The position numbers were made by a program, and so were the translations under genes. The notes beneath the pieces are model-generated. The model saw nothing but the letters and a program-made list of their open reading frames with translations. It ran no database searches and was not told where the DNA came from. Positions 10,156 to 19,994 of a DNA stretch of 64,000 nt are shown here, in pieces (position 1 is the stretch's first letter; the number at the start of each line of letters is the position of its first letter). The DNA comes from Enteropsectra breve (Eukaryota > Microsporidia): positions 1-64,000 of the forward strand of contig JALPMN010000643.1 in the NCBI GenBank assembly GCA_024243835.1, read 5' to 3'.

Positions 10156-12465
10156 TCAATAGCTTTCTCCAATGGCAAAATGCGCACAGCGCTGTGTTGA
10201 AACCTTTTGGCACTGCTTGTATTTACATGCAATTTCTATCGAAATCTTGTTACCTATAGCTTCTTTTTCTTCAGCACAGTTCTCTGGCAACGAGCTTGTT
10301 TTCAGGATGTAACTCAAAACCAGTCGTTCCAAATATGCCTTGTTGATGCTACAACCGCGGCGAAAATTAAACCGAAGCTTCAGCCTCTTTTCTTTCCCAT
10401 TTATGTATTCTTTGTATATGCGGCATATCGTTTTTAGTGTGGCCTCCCCGATCTTGTATAAGCCCTTAGTGTTTTCAGGAATAATGAAAGTATCTGCAGC
10501 CATATTTAGCACCAAAAACTTTCCAGTAAAGTTGAGGGCAGCCAGGTTTTGCAAAAAGTATTCTCTGTCGCTTATATCGTCTGTGGTAAGTGATATTTCA
10601 AGAATGTCCTCTGATGCGGCAAAAGAGCTTATTTTCTCCATGGACTTTAGGTCTCTCGCATAAGAAACGCTGTTTAAAAGAACAAGTCTGCATGGACTGT
10701 GGCAAAATGCAATGTTTTGGCTTTCGACCACAGGCACAGGCGATCCCTTTCTAGCGCTTCCTCTTGATGCTGGAACTGTGTAGTTTTTGGGAAACGACTC
10801 GGGAATTATTTCTAGCGTATCCAGGGGCAAAGGAACTGCATTTTTGTTATTCTGTTTAAAATCCTCAAGCTCTGCAAAAACACATTGCTCCTCAAGGCAA
10901 AGTGGATGTTTTGTGTTGTACTCCTGCAAGTGGATTGAGGCATCTTTCATATTCGGCACAAGCCCGTACTCGGCGGCGAGTCGGACAGTCTCATTGATAC
11001 CGACAAAATGTGTGACAGATCTCTTAAGCTTATTGAATTCGTTTAGCCCGTTGCTTAATGGCTCAGGTTCAAATACACGGAACACATAGACAGGATCAGC
11101 GCCTAATAGAATGCCCCGCAGGCCAAACTTTTCGAAGCTGTGCTGTTTCAAGAGCTTGGTTGTATCTTTGCTTAGTTTGTTAAAGCCGAGCACTTCTAGT
11201 CCGGTTAATCCCTCAAGCGTCTGTTTGTGGTTTAGAAGCAAGTTATAAAGGAACTTGTCGAAACTAATTGAATGATCCGGTAAAAAGTGGTGGTGTTTAG
11301 AGCCTGCTGAGTTTATCAGCGACAGCTCTTTGATCTGTGGCAAGAGCTCAATAAGAGCGCAGATCACCGAAGTAAGATCGGATGAAATTTCTTCAGGGGC
11401 GATGGCTTCGAGCCGTGCTATATTTTTAGCGGTATGATTTTCCTCGTTAAACAGATGAAGGAAATGAATAGGGGTGGAGTAGCGTCCCTCTGGATTAATC
11501 TGAAGGGTCATCTTGCCGTCGGGAAGCTCCACGAAGCTCATATTCTTAAGCACGCCGGAAAAGTTTATTACGTATAAATTGCTGCAAGGATTAACGTTCA
11601 CATCAACAATACGAAAGAGAGGCTTCAAGAAACTAAGGCGCTTAAAGACTGAAGAATCTAGGCCATACATTGAAAAGCATGAGCTGTGCTTGAATATTTG
11701 GTAGCAATTTACGCTTTTTTCAGTAACACCAAAGAGAACGTCCTTGAAGTCCTTTAGAAGCTTGTGCTTTGCAAGCAAGAAGTATACGTTTATACCGAAA
11801 ACGATATCACATTTGATTTTGTAGTGCAAATCTCTGTTGAATGAATCACGGATAAAAATATCAGCCACATGTTCTTTGGCAAAATTGGCCTTTTCATAGT
11901 AGCTGAGCATTTCCACAAGCATCTTCGGGTTCACCTCAGTGTGATCAATGTGAAATAAATGGTGGCGCATCAAAAACACGCGCTTCATCATACAAGGATC
12001 AAATTCTAGGTTCAGCGTTAGCAGCGGTTCATTTAAAGAGGAGAGTGCCCACAACAGCTCTGAAGAATTTTTATTCAGATAGTGCACAAGCTTGCCAGTA
12101 AAGCAAGCGGGATCCTCAAGCAGAGCGTATGGAATTTTATTTAAAGCTTGATTGTAGCTCTCAACAAACGTGTAGTATAAATGAATAAGGCTATCTGAAG
12201 ATCCCAATGAATCCATGCTATGTGAAGACGTTTTACAAGGATTCTTATTAAAATGATCAAATATTTTATCAGAATCAGGCGAGCTTTTGATTGTAATTTT
12301 GTCTCTCAGCATTTCTAATGAAAACACCTCCGAAAGGAAAAAAATATCAGGCTCGGTTTCTTCATCATGCAGCGTGGATAAGTGATTCTTAGCATATGGA
12401 TTAAAAAACTTCTTGGTTTCAAAGCTTACTGCCAAGCAGCGTGCCAATGCATAGCAGATTTTCAT
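10156..12465 (-). CDS. Large secreted lineage-specific protein, paralogue B (769 aa)
   Basis: Paralogue of the downstream gene at 7524-9896, with collinear blocks from the N-terminal signal-like segment (MKICYALARCLAVSFETKKF) to the C-terminus. The signal peptide is weaker than in paralogue A. The middle region carries the shared FGLRGILLGAD block and GFNKLSK motif. The C-terminal LNFTGKFLVLNM segment matches the LHFKGKKIELCL segment of A. Divergence between the copies is high, with perhaps a third of residues matching in the best blocks, so the duplication is old or fast-evolving. An AAATTTT box followed by CC directly precedes the ATG. Function is unknown; an extracellular or host-interface role is suggested only by the signal peptide and tandem duplication. 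Confidence 0.8.
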   Translation of the reverse strand: MKICYALARCLAVSFETKKFFNPYAKNHLSTLHDEETEPDIFFLSEVFSLEMLRDKITIKSSPDSDKIFDHFNKNPCKTSSHSMDSLGSSDSLIHLYYTFVESYNQALNKIPYALLEDPACFTGKLVHYLNKNSSELLWALSSLNEPLLTLNLEFDPCMMKRVFLMRHHLFHIDHTEVNPKMLVEMLSYYEKANFAKEHVADIFIRDSFNRDLHYKIKCDIVFGINVYFLLAKHKLLKDFKDVLFGVTEKSVNCYQIFKHSSCFSMYGLDSSVFKRLSFLKPLFRIVDVNVNPCSNLYVINFSGVLKNMSFVELPDGKMTLQINPEGRYSTPIHFLHLFNEENHTAKNIARLEAIAPEEISSDLTSVICALIELLPQIKELSLINSAGSKHHHFLPDHSISFDKFLYNLLLNHKQTLEGLTGLEVLGFNKLSKDTTKLLKQHSFEKFGLRGILLGADPVYVFRVFEPEPLSNGLNEFNKLKRSVTHFVGINETVRLAAEYGLVPNMKDASIHLQEYNTKHPLCLEEQCVFAELEDFKQNNKNAVPLPLDTLEIIPESFPKNYTVPASRGSARKGSPVPVVESQNIAFCHSPCRLVLLNSVSYARDLKSMEKISSFAASEDILEISLTTDDISDREYFLQNLAALNFTGKFLVLNMAADTFIIPENTKGLYKIGEATLKTICRIYKEYINGKEKRLKLRFNFRRGCSINKAYLERLVLSYILKTSSLPENCAEEKEAIGNKISIEIACKYKQCQKVSTQRCAHFAIGESY

Positions 12466-12479
12466 GGATTGTAAATTTT
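12466..12479 (-). promoter_or_regulatory. AAATTT box and CC start motif of paralogue B
   Basis: Read on the minus strand, AAAATTT lies about 8 bases before CC, which directly abuts the ATG. This is the microsporidian start-site pattern seen at many genes here. Confidence 0.5.
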
Positions 12480-12914
12480 ATCATCTTTTATGTAATAAAT
12501 TAAATATCAGAGTAATTTTAAATGTTTAATAAAACATTATAAATTTATATTCAAAAATATGCTTTTACTATCAAATTACTTAGTAGTTGAACTTAAATAT
12601 TATGTAATATCTTGATATCAATAATCAATTATTAATTTGATCATCATTATTTCATTTAGTATCATTTAACCTATAAAACATTCAGTTTATATAAGATTTT
12701 AAAAAATCGTGTAAAAGTGCAAGTATTTAATTTTAATATGCTTGTTAGTTCGCAGTTTAATTAAATAAATTTTAATTTGCCATCAAATCTCGAGTGTTAA
12801 TCCATATACTTCACATTCTTGTCTCTTATAGTGGCTATATTTTAAGTTGAAGTCGTGAAAAATTCTCTCCTTTGTTCTTTACTTTCCAATGATGAGCATC
12901 ATAAACGTGCTGAG

Positions 12915-12948
12915 TCATCAAGCCGTCTTTAAAGTCGTGGCTTAATGA
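12915..12948. repeat. Imperfect inverted repeat (10-bp arms)
   Basis: TCATCAAGCC (12915-12924) pairs with GGCTTAATGA (12939-12948) with one C-A mismatch around a 14-base loop that itself contains CTTTAAAG. It is local and isolated in a gene-free spacer, so it could be part of a small RNA or chance. Confidence 0.55.
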
Positions 12949-13237
12949 TTTAATTAATTAAATTGAAATTATGCATTAGCCAAAGAACGAAAATAACGCA
13001 AATCACATATCGTCGTCATTTTATAATAGGATATATACTCTCCTAATTGGTCTTAACAGTTGAAATAAAATAGCTGTGATTACAGGTCGTATAAATTGTG
13101 AATATTAGAGATTTTCAAGATTTTGTAATTTTGATATAAAATTTACTGAATGCGCCATCTAAACATATTTTTCACGAGCCTATCTTCTGCTGATACACCT
13201 AATTTTATAGAATGCAGATACAATGGCTTTTGTGAGC

Positions 13238-13432
13238 TCATACCTGACTAGCTAGCGGAAATACTTTTGATCTCTTGTTTATGATTTGGAACAAATACGA
13301 AGAACAGACGAATACTAGAAGTATCAGTACGATTATAAAGAAGACGCCCGCTCCGCTCAATAGAATATCACAAAGCAAGTCGCTTCGATTTTGCGCGCTC
13401 TCAGCATGCACAAATGATTTTGGCGAGTCCAT
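13238..13432 (-). CDS. Small single-span membrane protein (64 aa)
   Basis: An ATG start, a polar N-terminal half (MDSPKSFVHAESAQNRSD), then a single strong hydrophobic segment (about residues 27-48, containing VFFIIVLILLVFVCSSYLF) and a short basic tail. No family is recognised. It lies 114 bp downstream of another small membrane protein on the same strand (13547-13846), so the two may be a pair. The short length means chance cannot be excluded, but a long clean transmembrane segment after a polar head is unlikely by chance. Confidence 0.5.
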   Translation of the reverse strand: MDSPKSFVHAESAQNRSDLLCDILLSGAGVFFIIVLILLVFVCSSYLFQIINKRSKVFPLASQV

Positions 13433-13546
13433 ATGGAAAATTTTTATAAAAATTTTAAACGGCCAAAGAGAATGTAAAAATGCATCATAGCGAATACCAA
13501 GCTCGCAAACTATTTAAAAACTAAGTCTAATAATAAACTTAAACGT

Positions 13547-13846
13547 TTACAAATTTATTTCCGCGTAGTGATCCTGCTTATATTTCTTTGTATTTAGATT
13601 TGGTGCTTTTGCCACTGAAACATCCTCTGATGTCGCTCGGCACCATCTGTCATATTGATTTCTAAACCACCCAGGTACTGTGTTTTTTATACCCTCTGCT
13701 GCATACCTAATAGCGAAACATGCAATCCCAATCACTCCACTAATAATGAGAACATAGAAAACCCAGCCTAGGGGAGATACCGCTTCAGTCTGTTGAAGGT
13801 ATGTTTTTGTGATAGTTTCAACTATCGTTGTTTCTGCTGTACTCAT
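13547..13846 (-). CDS. Small single-span membrane protein (99 aa)
   Basis: The ATG at 13846 (MSTAETT) is chosen, because the longer frame begins with TTG. About residues 27-48 (SPLGWVFYVLIISGVIGIAC) form a membrane span. They are followed by a charged region with an aromatic motif (GWFRNQYDRWCRATSEDVSV) and a lysine-rich end. The N-terminus is rich in Thr/Val and lacks a typical cleavable signal. No family is recognised. AAATATTTT-like sequence and CC lie upstream. The divergent neighbour is the secreted M16-like gene. Confidence 0.55.
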   Translation of the reverse strand: MSTAETTIVETITKTYLQQTEAVSPLGWVFYVLIISGVIGIACFAIRYAAEGIKNTVPGWFRNQYDRWCRATSEDVSVAKAPNLNTKKYKQDHYAEINL

Positions 13847-14576
13847 GAAGGAGCATTTCAATTAAAATATTTTCTGAATGATTTTATCATTGATCATGAT
13901 GGTTATATACTCAATAAAATTTATACAGATATAATTATTGTAATACAGCATTATAATAACTGGAAGCTTATTTCTTATGTTATGTTTGCACAAACTCATG
14001 GCTGAATTGTGCACTAACATAAATCAAAAATTAAGAAAAAGAAGAAGCTCTGTTATCAAAGCTATAAAAATAGATGTTAAATTATAGATAGCAAAGAGCA
14101 AGTATCATCCTTAGAATAATTGTGAAGTATAATGATTATTAAGCAATATTATTTTACAATTTGATCTGCTTCTAAGACCATTAATATCCGGCTGTAACAA
14201 TCCACGAAGTAAAAATTATATCGAAACCATATTCAGTCCACTAAACTTCTTTAAAACTTTTCTTCAAGATGCGGTTTTCATAACAATAAATGCTAGTGGT
14301 GTTTGCAAACCCTTTCAACGCAACTCCTTGTACTCATGGTTTTATTTTCAGTGGTTGTCAGTATTATCAGATATTCTGTTATCAATTGTTGATTGTAATG
14401 GCATCATTGAAAATCATCAACATAAAAATTTTTACAAATTTTATAATGTGAACGTTGAATGATAGTTGCGTGTGGAAGTAACAGTAGCTGCTTTATAATG
14501 TTTTATGTTTCTTTGCAAATATCAAAAAACCCTTTACCTTTTGAAATTTTTTAAACTGCCTGTAGATCAAAAATTG
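13847..14576. other. Divergent AT-rich intergenic region
   Basis: It lies between the small membrane protein gene (minus) and the M16-like gene (plus). No coding segment or RNA-like fold was seen. Upstream signals for both genes presumably lie at its ends. Confidence 0.5.
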
Positions 14577-14597
14577 AAAATTTTGCTAATAGCCCTC
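14577..14597 (+). promoter_or_regulatory. AAATTT box and CCC start motif of M16-like gene
   Basis: AAAATTTT at 14577-14584 is followed by CCC at 14593-14595, two bases before the ATG at 14598. This supports that ATG over the upstream one at 14505. Confidence 0.65.
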
Positions 14598-17564
14598 ATG
14601 TGGGCATGGAAACCCTACCTTGCTCTGCATTTTTTCCTGCTATTGTGCGGTGGTACAAACGTCCATGACAGGCCTTTACAAGATAATGACGTGGAAATGG
14701 CTGATTGCGAACCGCTTAAATTTGAACTCTCTACCAGATACATAAATGGAATGAAGGTAAACGTTCTAAGAGATCCAAAGTTTACACATACTTACGTGTC
14801 TGCTACAACGAACCTTGGCATGCAGGATACTCCTGCTGAGTCCCTAGGACTGGCAAACTTCTTAGGTGATCAGATTATGAGAACACATCCGGCTGGAATG
14901 AAAAATAGTATATTTGAACTGATACAAAAACCAGTAAATTCAGATGTCAGATGCTCAACCACGAATGATAGAACCCAGTGTTCATTTATTAGCGATAATC
15001 AAAGTTTCACAAAATTGCTTGAAGCCTTTGCTCACCATATTTGCAATTTTGTCTTTCCAGCAGAAGAGCTTGCAATTAGGAAAAGACTATTTGACCATAA
15101 GCTCACAAGTACCCAAAGTTTGATCAATAGCAAAATGCTCCTAGAAGTTTTGCTTCCATCGCTTGCAAAGTACGGGACCAGTCTACAGCGCCGATTCATG
15201 GGCTCAGAGAAAACACTCGCATATTTGCACCATGCGAACCCCGTGAAATTCAAGAAAATGTTTTATAATCGTGAGAATACCACAATCACAGTCGTAACCC
15301 CGCTAAATTCTGAAGAAGTGTATAGTGCTATTGAATATCATTTTAAAGGTATGCCAAATACAAGAACTGCGTTAGAAAGTGTGTATGTATTGGAAAGCGA
15401 GCCACAAAAGACAAAATTTCAAATTATTGATGCCTTTACACATAATGATAATCTGAGAGATGAGTTTAAGAACAAACTTGTGCTTTTTAGAGGCTATGAG
15501 AAAGTGGTTACCAAGATGTCTCCGAGGGTCATGTTTGTAGCCATTCCACTCCCTGGAATATATAACATTGAGCACAAAGGCTTCTACTCCATTTTCGAGT
15601 CTGTAGGCATGAAAGAGTCGCATGCCGTTATTCTTAACATCCTAAGAAGATTTAATTTCGCATCTGATTTTTCAATGGGAATTGACATGTCTGCAAAAAG
15701 CGCTTCACTTTTGTGGATTGAACTAAGCCTGCCACAAGATGAGTACACAAGCCCTAGTGCAATTGTATTTCTGTTTAAAACTATTTTTGAGCATGTAAAA
15801 AAAGCTTGTTTTAAAAACACACAAGCCCTCTTAACATCATGCTGCCGCCATGTATACACCGAATTTTACAGTGACATCAGTAATCTTTCTTCAAGAAAAA
15901 GTAATTTGCAACAATCAGTTGCTGAAGTGCAGAATGCTTGCAGCAAAATCGGAAACTTTATTGAAGCCACAGACGTTGATAAGATAATGCAAAATATTTC
16001 GTGTATTAGAAACAACAAGACAATGGAAAACAGTATCGCCAAAGGATTTGTAGATTTAGCTCTCGAATATCTCTGTGATAGCAGAAAGTGGATTGTGATG
16101 CTCAGCAGCTCTAAGCCGAATCTTAAGCTCTGCAATCACTTGGGCCAGCGATTATATTTGGATGTACAAGAAAAAGCCTCGCTGAATGGAACTTTAGAAA
16201 AAGAGCTTCGAAATACGGTTAATATTTACTACAAATGCCATTATAAACCAAGTATAAATGCCATAAGCATACATTCCAGTGAGATACTCATGAAAAAAAA
16301 TATTTTCAGTGTCGAGCAAACAGCTAAAAATGCCCGTGAATATCTTGAGAGGATTTCTGGTGTTCATTCGGAAGACAAAGAGACAACCGTAGTTGTTTCA
16401 TGCGACAAAGGCAAATATGCTCTATCAGTGGAAGAGGACACCGTGCGTCTCGATATCTCAATTAACAGTTGTGAAGTGTTAAATTTTTCTCGTAGTGATT
16501 TGTATAAGGGCGTGCCTGAAATCATGATCGAAATTACATGGGATGCATTCCAAAATGAAAGAGATATATTAGGTACAATATTTGCAATCTTTATTGCCTA
16601 TCGCCGCTTCGAAATTGAGCATTCTCACACAATATGTTCTGGAAATCTGAGAGCATCACTAAGCATTGACTTAAATCGCGCCAAAATAAGCTTACAGACA
16701 GCAGAGTCATATATTTCTTCATACTGCCAAAAGCTACAGAATGAGCTTAATTCTTACAGCGCTGAAAAATACACGCCGTTTTCTTCTGAAGAACTAGCCT
16801 ATGCAAAGCAATATTTTATAAATATCATTTCTAAGGAAATGTACAGTGCGAGTAAGCTGGAAAATTTGATTAGTTCACTTGACAACTCTTCTAAGACATT
16901 CTTTAGGAAGGAGCTAGAAATAGTGAATTGCATAATAAATATGAACACAAAAAATATTTATGTCCATGCGGGCGTAAGGCTACTAATGAAAAGCCGTAAT
17001 GTTTCCTTCCTCACCGAAATAATGGGGCTATATGATGCAAATGTCAAAAATTTTAAGTTACAGACAACAGGACCAAATAAAAACAAAACTAAAATGAATT
17101 TGGCCCTATTAGCAGCAGAAAGACGCTGTTTGGTGCAATATTTGAACACCCCCTTGGTTTATGTCGTGCGCATTATTCCCTTTAAAGCTGATCAGATTCT
17201 TGCAGCCAGTTATTTCGAACGCCACTTTTACGAAATTTTTCATAACAAGTTTCTCCGGAAAAACATATTTGGGAATATTGGCTTCATGCGTGTTAGTTTC
17301 AATGATGACGAGAGTGGAGGGTTTATACTGATTGGAATTCAGGGGCCAACAGATCCCAATATACTCCAGTTTGCTATTGAAAGGTTTTTAATAAATTGCA
17401 ACGACATGGCATGCAATTCTGATCGCTTAGTTTCTTTGTTAGCTCTAGACACAAATATAAGCTTGGAAGATGTAAACTATGCCTGTTTTTCACTGCGCGA
17501 GTTCTTCGCTGCTCTGCTTGACAGAAAAGATCATAGCTACATTGTTTCTGTTCCATGCTGGTGA
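14598..17564 (+). CDS. Secreted M16 (insulinase-fold) protein lacking the zinc site
   Basis: The start at 14598 is preferred over an in-frame ATG at 14505. It directly follows CCC, and the protein then begins with a signal peptide (MWAWKPYLALHFFLLLCGGT). The 988 residues match the length and domain order of insulysin-type M16A peptidases. Recognisable are an N-terminal domain with the block before the active helix (TPAESLGLANFL), the second domain opening with VMFVAIPLPGIYNIEHKGFY (compare the insulysin FPIPDL region), and two further domains. The zinc-binding HxxEH helix is replaced by LANFLGDQIM near residues 85-94, and the downstream glutamate ligand region is also not conserved. It is therefore predicted to be catalytically inactive, perhaps a peptide-binding or decoy protein. 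Family assignment is by pattern and is fairly secure; loss of activity is inferred from the missing ligands. Confidence 0.78.
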   Translation: MWAWKPYLALHFFLLLCGGTNVHDRPLQDNDVEMADCEPLKFELSTRYINGMKVNVLRDPKFTHTYVSATTNLGMQDTPAESLGLANFLGDQIMRTHPAGMKNSIFELIQKPVNSDVRCSTTNDRTQCSFISDNQSFTKLLEAFAHHICNFVFPAEELAIRKRLFDHKLTSTQSLINSKMLLEVLLPSLAKYGTSLQRRFMGSEKTLAYLHHANPVKFKKMFYNRENTTITVVTPLNSEEVYSAIEYHFKGMPNTRTALESVYVLESEPQKTKFQIIDAFTHNDNLRDEFKNKLVLFRGYEKVVTKMSPRVMFVAIPLPGIYNIEHKGFYSIFESVGMKESHAVILNILRRFNFASDFSMGIDMSAKSASLLWIELSLPQDEYTSPSAIVFLFKTIFEHVKKACFKNTQALLTSCCRHVYTEFYSDISNLSSRKSNLQQSVAEVQNACSKIGNFIEATDVDKIMQNISCIRNNKTMENSIAKGFVDLALEYLCDSRKWIVMLSSSKPNLKLCNHLGQRLYLDVQEKASLNGTLEKELRNTVNIYYKCHYKPSINAISIHSSEILMKKNIFSVEQTAKNAREYLERISGVHSEDKETTVVVSCDKGKYALSVEEDTVRLDISINSCEVLNFSRSDLYKGVPEIMIEITWDAFQNERDILGTIFAIFIAYRRFEIEHSHTICSGNLRASLSIDLNRAKISLQTAESYISSYCQKLQNELNSYSAEKYTPFSSEELAYAKQYFINIISKEMYSASKLENLISSLDNSSKTFFRKELEIVNCIINMNTKNIYVHAGVRLLMKSRNVSFLTEIMGLYDANVKNFKLQTTGPNKNKTKMNLALLAAERRCLVQYLNTPLVYVVRIIPFKADQILAASYFERHFYEIFHNKFLRKNIFGNIGFMRVSFNDDESGGFILIGIQGPTDPNILQFAIERFLINCNDMACNSDRLVSLLALDTNISLEDVNYACFSLREFFAALLDRKDHSYIVSVPCW

Positions 17565-18003
17565 GTATAATAAACTATTGAGAACTATTCAATAAATCTT
17601 TTCATAACTAGAACAAGAAACTAACCTAGTTTTGAAATTTATAACATCTTGCATGTTAACAAAATTTGGCTTATTTGTACAATTCATACGAAAATAATAC
17701 TTAAGTATAGTCGATTCTAAACCCTTTTAGATTAAATTGAAGTTAGCCTGTTAAATAAAGCGCTAAGCTAAAATCATGCTCATTGGAGTTAATAACAGGA
17801 AAACATATAAAATTTACTAAATCAACTATCTCAAATATTGAAAGAAGCTAGCTGAATCATAAATGCGCAAATACAAGGCTTTTATGACAATCGTTAAACC
17901 TTTATATTCAAGTATAAAATTTTAATTATCAATCGTGTAGTATTAAGTGATTCATATACTTTAATAATGAGTAAATTTTTAAAAAAATTTATTTTTAAGG
18001 GCA
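17565..18003. other. AT-rich spacer
   Basis: It lies between two plus-strand secreted-protein genes. Nothing was recognised except an AAATTT-like box shortly before the gene at 18004. Confidence 0.5.
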
Positions 18004-19452
18004 ATGAAACTAGGAGCGAAGCACTTGCTGTTCTGTTTTCAGGTTTTTGTTAAAGCAATAGGTGTATCAAGCTCAGCTGAAGCTGAATCGAGTCATAAGA
18101 TTAGCTTGAATGAGATGAGCGCAGCTCTTGATCCTATAAAATCAAGGACTCTGATTCTTGGCTCAACACAAAATCTGCTTGTTTCAGACATATTTTATGT
18201 GTATAAGACCCTTAAACAAATGGATATCGACGCTTCTTGTGATATACTTTTGACGAACACTGACAGCAGCAAATGCCTCGGAGAAATAACGCAGTATTTT
18301 TCTGGCCCACTCAAAGAAATTGAGACAATCGACTGTCTTTCTACAGGGGAAGTAGATGAATGTATAATTTGTAATGGTAGTTTAGCACAGGATGGCCTAT
18401 TGCCATGGCTAGAAGTATATGAAAAAACGTATAAAATGATCATTATGCTTGATGAAGACTTTAAGTTACCAGATAAATTTAAACATATGGTCCTGCCAGT
18501 AGATATTGCGTTTATCAATGAAAGGGGAGGAGTTTTTACTTACGATCTAATGAATAAATACGGTCCTGAGAGCATCGAGGAAGAAGGCGGTGTCCTGAAG
18601 CTCAAAATGAATAGCAGCGATTTCCTTCTCAGACTGAAGCCAGAAGATGCGTATTCGTTCGATAAAAACTACGTGGACGAACTGATCAGCAATGGAAAAT
18701 ACTACCTAATGTATTACAATGACTCAGACACAACAATTTCTGCCTGCGAAGCAACCATGAAGATAATTTACCTTATCGAGAGAATAAAGAAACATACTAA
18801 TGAAAAAATAGAAGATATGGGTCTTCTTCTGGGCTTTTCGGAGTTTAAAGAATTTTCAGTCCTCAAAATAGGATCTTATTATGATATTCAGGATCTTCCA
18901 TGTTCTCTCAAAGCTCTCTTCACGACTATTTTCACGAAACCTGACACAATTGTGTTCTATGAGAAAGACTGGGTTTTTAAAATACGCACATCGAGTTTTA
19001 ATTTAAGGTTTATTTTTGCGCTCGGTGAAATCACGCCAGTGGAGTATGAGTTTTTGCTGTTGAACAGCGAAGACACAGTGTTTTCAACAACTCACATAGA
19101 TCCGTCGCTAGTTCTTTCTTCTAAACGAAAGCTGTGTCTTATTGCAGACGATAACTTTGACAAATGGAGGTGGAAGAAAGTAACGAGCTGCCAAAAGGCC
19201 ACACTGAACGGACTAGATCTTAAAAAGCCATTCAGATTCACAGACATAATTTTAATAATGCTGAGATGCAGCAAGATCTACGATAACGAAGAAGAGTGGG
19301 AAAAGTCCGTTGCAGGATGGCTGAGCCTCTACGATGAGTATTCCAGCGGCGCATGCGAATTATCTTCTTTCCAAAATGAATTTATGGCAAAATATGGCAA
19401 ATATTTCCGGTGGAATGGCAATATGGACCCTTCTAAGCTACAGCATAACTAA
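18004..19452 (+). CDS. Secreted protein of unknown function (482 aa), weak GPI8/legumain-like N-half
   Basis: The N-terminus MKLGAKHLLFCFQVFVKAIG reads as a signal peptide. The first ~190 residues follow the order expected of a caspase-like C13 domain (GPI8/PIG-K). There is a strand and helix RTLILGSTQNLLVSDIFYVY with KTLKQMDID (compare the GPI8 MYRTVKRLGI region), then ECIICNGSLAQDGLL at the position of the GPI8 catalytic-His strand, then YKMIIMLDEDF at the position of the catalytic-Cys strand (IDTC in GPI8). Neither His nor Cys is present, so if the relationship is real the protein is inactive. The C-terminal half is unrecognised, with several aromatic and cysteine residues. The gene sits between a dead M16 protein and an ABC transporter on the same strand. 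The gene itself is secure; the fold call is tentative. Confidence 0.75.
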   Translation: MKLGAKHLLFCFQVFVKAIGVSSSAEAESSHKISLNEMSAALDPIKSRTLILGSTQNLLVSDIFYVYKTLKQMDIDASCDILLTNTDSSKCLGEITQYFSGPLKEIETIDCLSTGEVDECIICNGSLAQDGLLPWLEVYEKTYKMIIMLDEDFKLPDKFKHMVLPVDIAFINERGGVFTYDLMNKYGPESIEEEGGVLKLKMNSSDFLLRLKPEDAYSFDKNYVDELISNGKYYLMYYNDSDTTISACEATMKIIYLIERIKKHTNEKIEDMGLLLGFSEFKEFSVLKIGSYYDIQDLPCSLKALFTTIFTKPDTIVFYEKDWVFKIRTSSFNLRFIFALGEITPVEYEFLLLNSEDTVFSTTHIDPSLVLSSKRKLCLIADDNFDKWRWKKVTSCQKATLNGLDLKKPFRFTDIILIMLRCSKIYDNEEEWEKSVAGWLSLYDEYSSGACELSSFQNEFMAKYGKYFRWNGNMDPSKLQHN

Positions 19453-19980
19453 TTAAACTCAAAAGATTATAATAATCAAAGCGCAAGTTTATTTTGTTTT
19501 CAATTTACCTGTCAGATGAGCTGAGAAGGTGTGAGTATTTAAAACGCGAATCATAAATTATATCTGATCAAGATTTTACAGCAGCAGGTACTTCAATTTT
19601 TTTCTAGTGGAGTGTTTAGATGATTTTGATAACCGGCAAGCCCTGTTTAAGCATAGACAGGATTTAGAACTTTAATACTCTAGATATGTTGTAATTGATG
19701 TATTAAGATACATTATATGCGGCCATTATATTGTATGTAGCCAGTGCAACTCTTAGTTTTCTATGTTCTTTGTATCAAAAGATGCAAATAGAAAATTTTA
19801 TTAATTAACGTTTTAAATTTCTTTCAAACATAAGCAAAGCACTCCTCTATTAGTAGAAAACATCGCCTCCAAAGCAATACTCAATAGGATAAAGGTACAA
19901 GAGGCTATATGAGGTCCTCATGCTAAAAAGAGACTTGTTTTGTGAAGCACCCCTTTAGATGTTTTATTTTTGTTTTTTAA
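19453..19980. other. AT-rich spacer before ABC transporter
   Basis: It is stop-dense. The last ~60 bases hold two CCC motifs, each a few bases before an in-frame ATG (19959 and 19995). Confidence 0.5.
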
Positions 19981-19994
19981 AAAATTTACCCCTA
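19981..19994 (+). promoter_or_regulatory. AAATTT box and CCCC start motif of ABC transporter gene
   Basis: AAAATTT at 19981-19987 and CCCC at 19989-19992 precede the ATG at 19995. Another CCCC lies at 19950-19953 before the in-frame ATG at 19959. Confidence 0.6.

Larger units (their letters stand above)
12466..13237. other. AT-rich spacer with one hairpin
   Basis: Only one structured item is seen, the hairpin at 12915-12948. A C-box-like ATGATGA at about 12889 and CTGA at about 12910 lie just before it, but no further snoRNA features are evident. Confidence 0.45.
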
